Shown here: one piece after another, positions 15,278-18,843 of the stretch
How positions within the stretch are numbered: the first letter of the stretch is position 1
How the letters are laid out: each line of letters opens with the position of its first letter
Assembly: GCA_934338765.1 (NCBI GenBank)
Contig: CAKRHL010000024.1
Coordinates: forward strand, 1-18,843
Direction of reading: 5' to 3'
Length of the DNA stretch: 18,843 nucleotides
Source: an uncultured Lachnospiraceae bacterium
GTDB taxonomy: Bacteria; Bacillota; Clostridia; Lachnospirales; Lachnospiraceae
Notes under the pieces: model-generated
The model's input: only the letters and a program-made list of their open reading frames with translations
What the model was told of the DNA's origin: nothing
Database searches by the model: none
Position numbers and translations under genes: made by a program

Positions 15278-15697
15278 TCAGCCTTTTGACCCGTCCTGCT
15301 GATGGATATATGTAATGATAACAGAACCATATGTGATAATATTGCTTGATGTAATGCTTGCTTCACGGAAAAAGACAGTACCCGGCAGACCGCAGGGTGT
15401 GGAGGAAAGCCGAATCAAAGAACGTATTTTGGAAAGGATCCTGTTCTTCTGACCGGATACGGTACGGCGTAAAACCTCTGTGGAACCCCGCAGCATGGAA
15501 TCCCCCAGCTGGTCCGGGGAACACATATCCTGCTCAGCACTTTGTACCTGAAGTGTGCGAAGAACATCTGAGGCTGCAGAAACAGACATGCCAAGATCAG
15601 GATCTGTCCTGACACGTTCAAAACACATCCCGGAGACTGACAATATGATGATCAGGCAAAGGCTGATCCATCGTTTCATTTTATATGTCTCTTTCAT
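15278..15697 (-). CDS. 139-aa secreted or membrane-anchored protein of unknown function
   Basis: The N-terminus MKETYKMKRW, a hydrophobic core (ISLCLIIILSVSG) and a polar stretch form a signal peptide or single anchor. The mature part is rich in Ser, Thr and Arg and ends in a hydrophobic, beta-prone segment (NIITYGSVIITYIHQQ). I recognise no family. A cysteine follows the hydrophobic core, but Met precedes it, which does not fit a lipobox. GAGGTG lies 7 nt before the ATG and a good promoter lies upstream, so the gene is real although open frames on the other strand also span it. It is divergent from the HD-GYP gene, which may hint at a shared role at the envelope (weak inference). Confidence 0.72.
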   Translation of the reverse strand: MKETYKMKRWISLCLIIILSVSGMCFERVRTDPDLGMSVSAASDVLRTLQVQSAEQDMCSPDQLGDSMLRGSTEVLRRTVSGQKNRILSKIRSLIRLSSTPCGLPGTVFFREASITSSNIITYGSVIITYIHQQDGSKG

Positions 15698-15719
15698 TTG
15701 CGCACCTCATTTCCAATAT

Positions 15720-15748
15720 ATTCTAGCAAAATTGAGAGGATTTTACAA
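15720..15748 (-). promoter_or_regulatory. Promoter of the 139-aa protein gene
   Basis: On the minus strand: TTGTAA (15748-15743), an exact 17-nt spacer, then TAGAAT (15725-15720) with an extended TG (TGCTAGAAT). Confidence 0.65.
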
Positions 15749-15814
15749 CTTTTCGGAGATAACTTCCTGTTTTTTCTCATTTTAAATAAAAAATAGCAAA
15801 AAACACTTAAGTTA

Positions 15815-15823
15815 TGGTACAAT
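15815..15823 (+). promoter_or_regulatory. Extended -10 promoter candidate of the HD-GYP gene
   Basis: TGGTACAAT fits an extended -10 (TG-N-TACAAT) without a clear -35. The leader to the ATG at 15895 would be about 65 nt. Confidence 0.45.
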
Positions 15824-15894
15824 ATTTTATAGGGAAATGTGATTTAGTTTATAACACAAATGAAAAGAATCTGGTTAGGAAGGGATAATTTTTT

Positions 15895-17622
15895 ATGTAT
15901 CATTTTTTGGTATTATTACAATACTTTGGAATTTTTGCATTAATTGTAGAAATATTTTATGTCAGCCGGCAGCAGAGTTCAAAGCTGCAGATGGCATTAG
16001 TGCTTTTGTTGTATTCATTTTTGATCAACATTGTGGGATATACCATGGAGATACAGGCAGGGAATCAGCAGGCTGCCATACAGGCAACGAAGTTTGCTTA
16101 TTACGGCAAGACGTTTGTGGTATTTTTTATGTATATGTTTATTATGGAGTACTGCAACATTGTTGTGCCAAAGCTTCGCCGCAATATCTTCTTTGGAATC
16201 TGTATATTGATCTGCGGACTGGTATCCACCAATGAGTATCACCATTTATATTATTCCTCCATATCCTATACCATGGAGGGAATGTTTCCGCATCTGATCC
16301 TGAACCATGGTGTATTATATAATCTGTATAACGTATTTATTGCTTATTATTTTATTGTGATCCTTTGGGCGGCAATCCGTAAGCTGCGTCAGACGAAATC
16401 ACCGATCATCAGGAAACAGCTTTTGATGATATTGGGAATGGTTCTGCTTAGTATGCTCAGCCTGGTTCTGTTCCTGCTGCACCTGACCAATGGATATGAT
16501 ACTACGGCACCTGCGTATCTGGCAGCCGCCTTTATATTTGAACGGCTGATGCGTAAATATCGGTTGTTTGATACCTTGACGCTGGCCCAGGAGGAAGCCG
16601 TCAATCATATGGCAAACGGCCTGATCGTTATAGGAACTGCGGGAGAGGTGATATACTCCAACGAGGAAGCAGACCGGATATTGAATTGTCTGGAGCAGGA
16701 AGAAGGAAAGCGAGAGCTGGAGGATTTAAAAAAGCTTGCCGAAAAGCAGGAATATCTTTTTCTGGATAAATGCGCAGCAGAGGACGGAGAGAAACATCAC
16801 ACAAAGGAAAAGTGTGTTTATGAGCTGGCACTGCATGATATTTCCAAAGGTGAGAACAATTATGGACAGACTTTGACTATGGCAGAGATTACGGACCGGT
16901 ATTATTATACAGAACGTCTCCAGCGCGACCTGAGGAGTAAGACCAGAGAGGTTGTGCGGATCCAGCGTGATATTATCGGTAGTTTTGCTGCTATGATCGA
17001 GGCAAGAGACGGCATTACCGGATTACATATTAAAAACACCGGGAATCTGGTGCGTGTGCTGGTCAATGTAATGGCAGTGGATAAACGCTACAGGGATATA
17101 ATTACACCGGAATATGCGGATATGGTGGCGGCTGCGGCGAGACTTCACGATATTGGAAAGATTGCCATTCCGGATCGCATTCTTCAGAAGAAAGGAAAGC
17201 TTACCGATGAAGAGTTTGCCATTATGAAGACACATCCCCAGGAGGGAGCGAAAATCCTCAAGCATACCCTGAAGGATCTGGAAAACGACGCATATTGTGA
17301 GATTGCTTATGATATGGCAATGTATCACCACGAGAAATATAATGGTGCCGGTTATCCGGAAGGGATCAAGGGAGAACAGATTCCATTGTCTGCCCGGATC
17401 ATGGCAGTGGCAGATGTCTATGATGCACTCCGGTCCAAACGTCATTACAAAGAGGGATTTTCTAAAGAAAAGGCGGTTGCCATTATGGAGGAAAGCAAGG
17501 GCAGCCATTTTGATCCATATATCGATGAGCTGTTTTTGAAGCATATTGATGAGATGGAGGCTGTACTTGACACAGGATATCATAAGCAGAAGGAAAGTTA
17601 TGCAGAAGAAACAGATAAGTAA
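15895..17622 (+). CDS. 7TM-PAS-HD-GYP protein, probable cyclic-di-GMP phosphodiesterase
   Basis: A 575-aa membrane signalling protein. About seven hydrophobic helices fill residues 1-220, resembling the 7TM input domain of histidine kinases. A PAS-like domain follows (about 232-340; GLIVIGTAGEVIYSNEEAD), then a coiled helix (345-365) and a complete HD-GYP domain. Its metal and signature residues are present: H378 (DGITGLH), H418-D419 (HDIGKIAIPD), H447, H478-H479 (YHHEKYNGAGYPEG, with GYP at 486-488) and D507 (VADVYDAL). Proteins with all of these usually hydrolyse cyclic-di-GMP or a related dinucleotide. No GGDEF domain is present. AGGAAGGG precedes the ATG. It appears to be a single-gene transcript ending at the terminator at 17664. 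The input signal is unknown. Confidence 0.9.
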   Translation: MYHFLVLLQYFGIFALIVEIFYVSRQQSSKLQMALVLLLYSFLINIVGYTMEIQAGNQQAAIQATKFAYYGKTFVVFFMYMFIMEYCNIVVPKLRRNIFFGICILICGLVSTNEYHHLYYSSISYTMEGMFPHLILNHGVLYNLYNVFIAYYFIVILWAAIRKLRQTKSPIIRKQLLMILGMVLLSMLSLVLFLLHLTNGYDTTAPAYLAAAFIFERLMRKYRLFDTLTLAQEEAVNHMANGLIVIGTAGEVIYSNEEADRILNCLEQEEGKRELEDLKKLAEKQEYLFLDKCAAEDGEKHHTKEKCVYELALHDISKGENNYGQTLTMAEITDRYYYTERLQRDLRSKTREVVRIQRDIIGSFAAMIEARDGITGLHIKNTGNLVRVLVNVMAVDKRYRDIITPEYADMVAAAARLHDIGKIAIPDRILQKKGKLTDEEFAIMKTHPQEGAKILKHTLKDLENDAYCEIAYDMAMYHHEKYNGAGYPEGIKGEQIPLSARIMAVADVYDALRSKRHYKEGFSKEKAVAIMEESKGSHFDPYIDELFLKHIDEMEAVLDTGYHKQKESYAEETDK

Positions 17623-17663
17623 CTGTAAAGGTGAAATATCAATGTACGATAAAAATAGATAAT

Positions 17664-17711
17664 AAAAGCAGCGTTTCGATCAGTGACTGCTGACCGGAGA
17701 CGCTGCTTTTT
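17664..17711. terminator. Bidirectional terminator between the HD-GYP gene and cotJC
   Basis: AAAAGCAGCGT pairs with ACGCTGCTTTT around a partly paired loop. It has TTTTT on the plus side and TTTTATT on the minus side, so it serves both converging transcripts. Confidence 0.88.
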
Positions 17712-17767
17712 GTCTGCTGTTTAATAATGATCAGAAAAAAGCGGATACAATGCAGGTATGTCTGCTG

Positions 17768-18373
17768 CTAACATCTCTTTTTATCAATCTGCGGATTGTA
17801 TGCATAAAAATTCTTTGGATTTCGCTGATCCTGAATGCGGCGCAGACATTCTCCGAATCTCTGGAAGTGCACGATCTCACGCATCCGCAGGAAACGGATC
17901 GGATCTGCCACCTCCGGATCCTTTACGATACGCAGGATATTGTCGTAGGTCAGACGTGCCTTCTGCTCTGCCGCCATATCCTCGTAGAGGTCGGTGATGG
18001 TATCTCCGGTGCTCTGGAACTGGCTGGCGCTGAATGGCTCTCCACTGGCGGCCTGCGGCCAGATGGCGAGGGTGTGGTCAATATAATATTTGTCAAAGCC
18101 GGAGGCCTTGATCTCCTCCGGAGTAAGATCTTTGGTGAGCTGGTGGATGATGGTTGCCACGATCTCCAGGTGGCCGAGTTCCTCCGTGCCAATGTCAGTA
18201 AGTGCTCCTGCCACCTTGCGGTCCTCCATGGAATACCGCTGTGACAGATAGCGCATTGCGGCCCCGGCTTCCCCGTCGGGACCACCGTACTGGCTGATGA
18301 TCACCATGGCCGCTTTTGGATCGGTTCGTGTGATATGAACCGGATACTCCAGTCTTTTTTCATAATTAAACAT
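17768..18373 (-). CDS. cotJC: Spore coat protein CotJC, manganese-catalase family
   Basis: A 201-aa four-helix-bundle protein of the manganese catalase family and of normal CotJC length. The di-manganese ligands of the family are all visible: E35 (GPDGEAG), E65 and H68 (EELGHLE), E136 (AAEQKAR) and H169 (REIVHFQ). It is made in the mother cell and assembled in the spore coat; catalase activity is possible given the intact ligands. GGAG lies 8 nt before the ATG. It is the last gene of cotJA-cotJB-cotJC, 47 bp after cotJB, and ends before the bidirectional terminator. The promoter, expected to be sporulation-specific, lies outside the window. Confidence 0.95.
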   Translation of the reverse strand: MFNYEKRLEYPVHITRTDPKAAMVIISQYGGPDGEAGAAMRYLSQRYSMEDRKVAGALTDIGTEELGHLEIVATIIHQLTKDLTPEEIKASGFDKYYIDHTLAIWPQAASGEPFSASQFQSTGDTITDLYEDMAAEQKARLTYDNILRIVKDPEVADPIRFLRMREIVHFQRFGECLRRIQDQRNPKNFYAYNPQIDKKRC

Positions 18374-18420
18374 ATCATAAACTCCAATCTGATTTTATTT
18401 CATAGAAATTTCAAAACAAC

Positions 18421-18669
18421 TTAACGCTCCCAAGGCCATGGCGTCTCCACCCAGGTCCAGTAATCCTTGCAGTTTACCTGATCTGCCTGCAGAGGACCAT
18501 ATTTGCGGCTGTACTCCTCCACTGCCTCCTGGCGCTGTTTTTTCACCATCTGGTAATAGCTCAGCGCAACCTTATCACAGGGATGAGTGTCCAGATACAG
18601 ATTTGTCTCGGTGAGAGCAAAGCTGACCTGGGAAATAAATTTCAATAATCTCATCTGATCCTTGCTCAT
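18421..18669 (-). CDS. cotJB: Spore coat protein CotJB
   Basis: An 82-aa protein with the CotJB pattern: LLKFISQVSFALTETNLYLD near the N-terminus, then DKVALSYYQMVKKQRQEAVE, and a Trp-rich end (CKDYWTWVETPWPWE). Start 18669 is set by AAGGAGG 8 nt upstream; an in-frame ATG at 18705 lies inside cotJA and has no such site. The start overlaps the cotJA stop as ATGA, indicating coupled translation. It is needed with CotJA and CotJC for their assembly on the spore. Confidence 0.93.
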   Translation of the reverse strand: MSKDQMRLLKFISQVSFALTETNLYLDTHPCDKVALSYYQMVKKQRQEAVEEYSRKYGPLQADQVNCKDYWTWVETPWPWER

Positions 18670-18842
18670 ACTCTGCCTCCTTTTCCACAATTTTGCGGAA
18701 TGCATCCATAAAATTGTAAGTTTAACTCAGGGAAGATCGTGCCGTTTGCGAGACCGTCACAGGGATCATAGATCTTATTCCATTGCTGCCACGGAACATA
18801 GCCCATGGCAAGGGGCATGCCGTACAATGGATCAGTACAGCA
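18666..18842 (-). CDS. cotJA: Spore coat protein CotJA, C-terminal part
   Basis: The last 58 codons of cotJA, running off the right edge. The CotJA core is plain: MPLAMGYVPWQQW, then GTIFPELNLQFYG. The tail IPQNCGKGGRV is read through the cotJB ribosome binding site, and the TGA overlaps the cotJB ATG. It is first of the visible cotJ genes; its start and promoter are outside the window. Confidence 0.88.
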   Translation of the reverse strand, partial: CCTDPLYGMPLAMGYVPWQQWNKIYDPCDGLANGTIFPELNLQFYGCIPQNCGKGGRV

Positions 18843-18843
18843 G

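Noticed and set aside
15358..15785. Plus-strand open frames over the 139-aa protein gene
   Set aside because: The minus-strand frame has a signal peptide, ribosome binding site and promoter; the plus frames lack all three.
17750..18244. Plus-strand 164-aa open frame over cotJC
   Set aside because: CotJC on the minus strand has all its metal ligands and a ribosome binding site; the plus frame has none.

Overview
The window looks like chromosome from a spore-forming gut-type clostridium, most likely in or near the Lachnospiraceae. The reasons are the cotJABC spore-coat genes at the right end, a clostridial Csp-like subtilase at the left end, a Clostridium kluyveri-type 4-hydroxybutyrate dehydrogenase, strong GGAGG-type ribosome binding sites and sigma-A promoters. 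I see no rRNA, tRNA, CRISPR array, transposase or integrase.

Left region (1-7867), amino-acid metabolism. After the 3' end of a secreted or germination-type S8 peptidase comes a divergent pair: a LysR regulator (minus strand) and a YkvI-type membrane transporter (plus strand). The transporter is followed by a D-alanine aminotransferase-like class IV PLP enzyme. Converging on that enzyme is a PucR-family regulator. It diverges from a two-gene operon, a class III (GABA-type) aminotransferase and 4-hydroxybutyrate dehydrogenase, which together would take 4-aminobutyrate through succinate semialdehyde to 4-hydroxybutyrate. A strong terminator at 7832-7867 closes this operon.

Middle region (7868-14830), the unusual part. 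A 1114-aa protein carries the motif series of the two-double-psi-barrel single-chain RNA polymerases (eukaryotic RdRP/QDE-1, phage YonO, crAss-like phage polymerases), including an Asp-rich active-site loop written DFDSD. It has its own near-consensus promoter and is followed by a terminator. Next is a four-gene run: an RNase HI-like protein with an RNA:DNA-hybrid-binding N-terminus, a ClpP paralogue, a TraG/VirD4-type coupling ATPase broken by one frameshift, and a 112-aa unknown overlapping the ATPase. Polymerase beside RNase H suggests a system that makes or processes RNA or RNA:DNA hybrids. The region is AT-richer than its left flank and resembles an accessory island or element remnant, but I found no attachment sites.

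Right region (14831-18843). A 47-aa membrane peptide gene lies on the minus strand with its own terminator. Next come a sparse spacer, a small signal-peptide protein, a divergent 7TM-PAS-HD-GYP signalling protein (likely cyclic-di-GMP phosphodiesterase), a bidirectional terminator and the sporulation operon cotJA(partial)-cotJB-cotJC on the minus strand.

Functions are assigned from motifs read by eye. No database search was possible.
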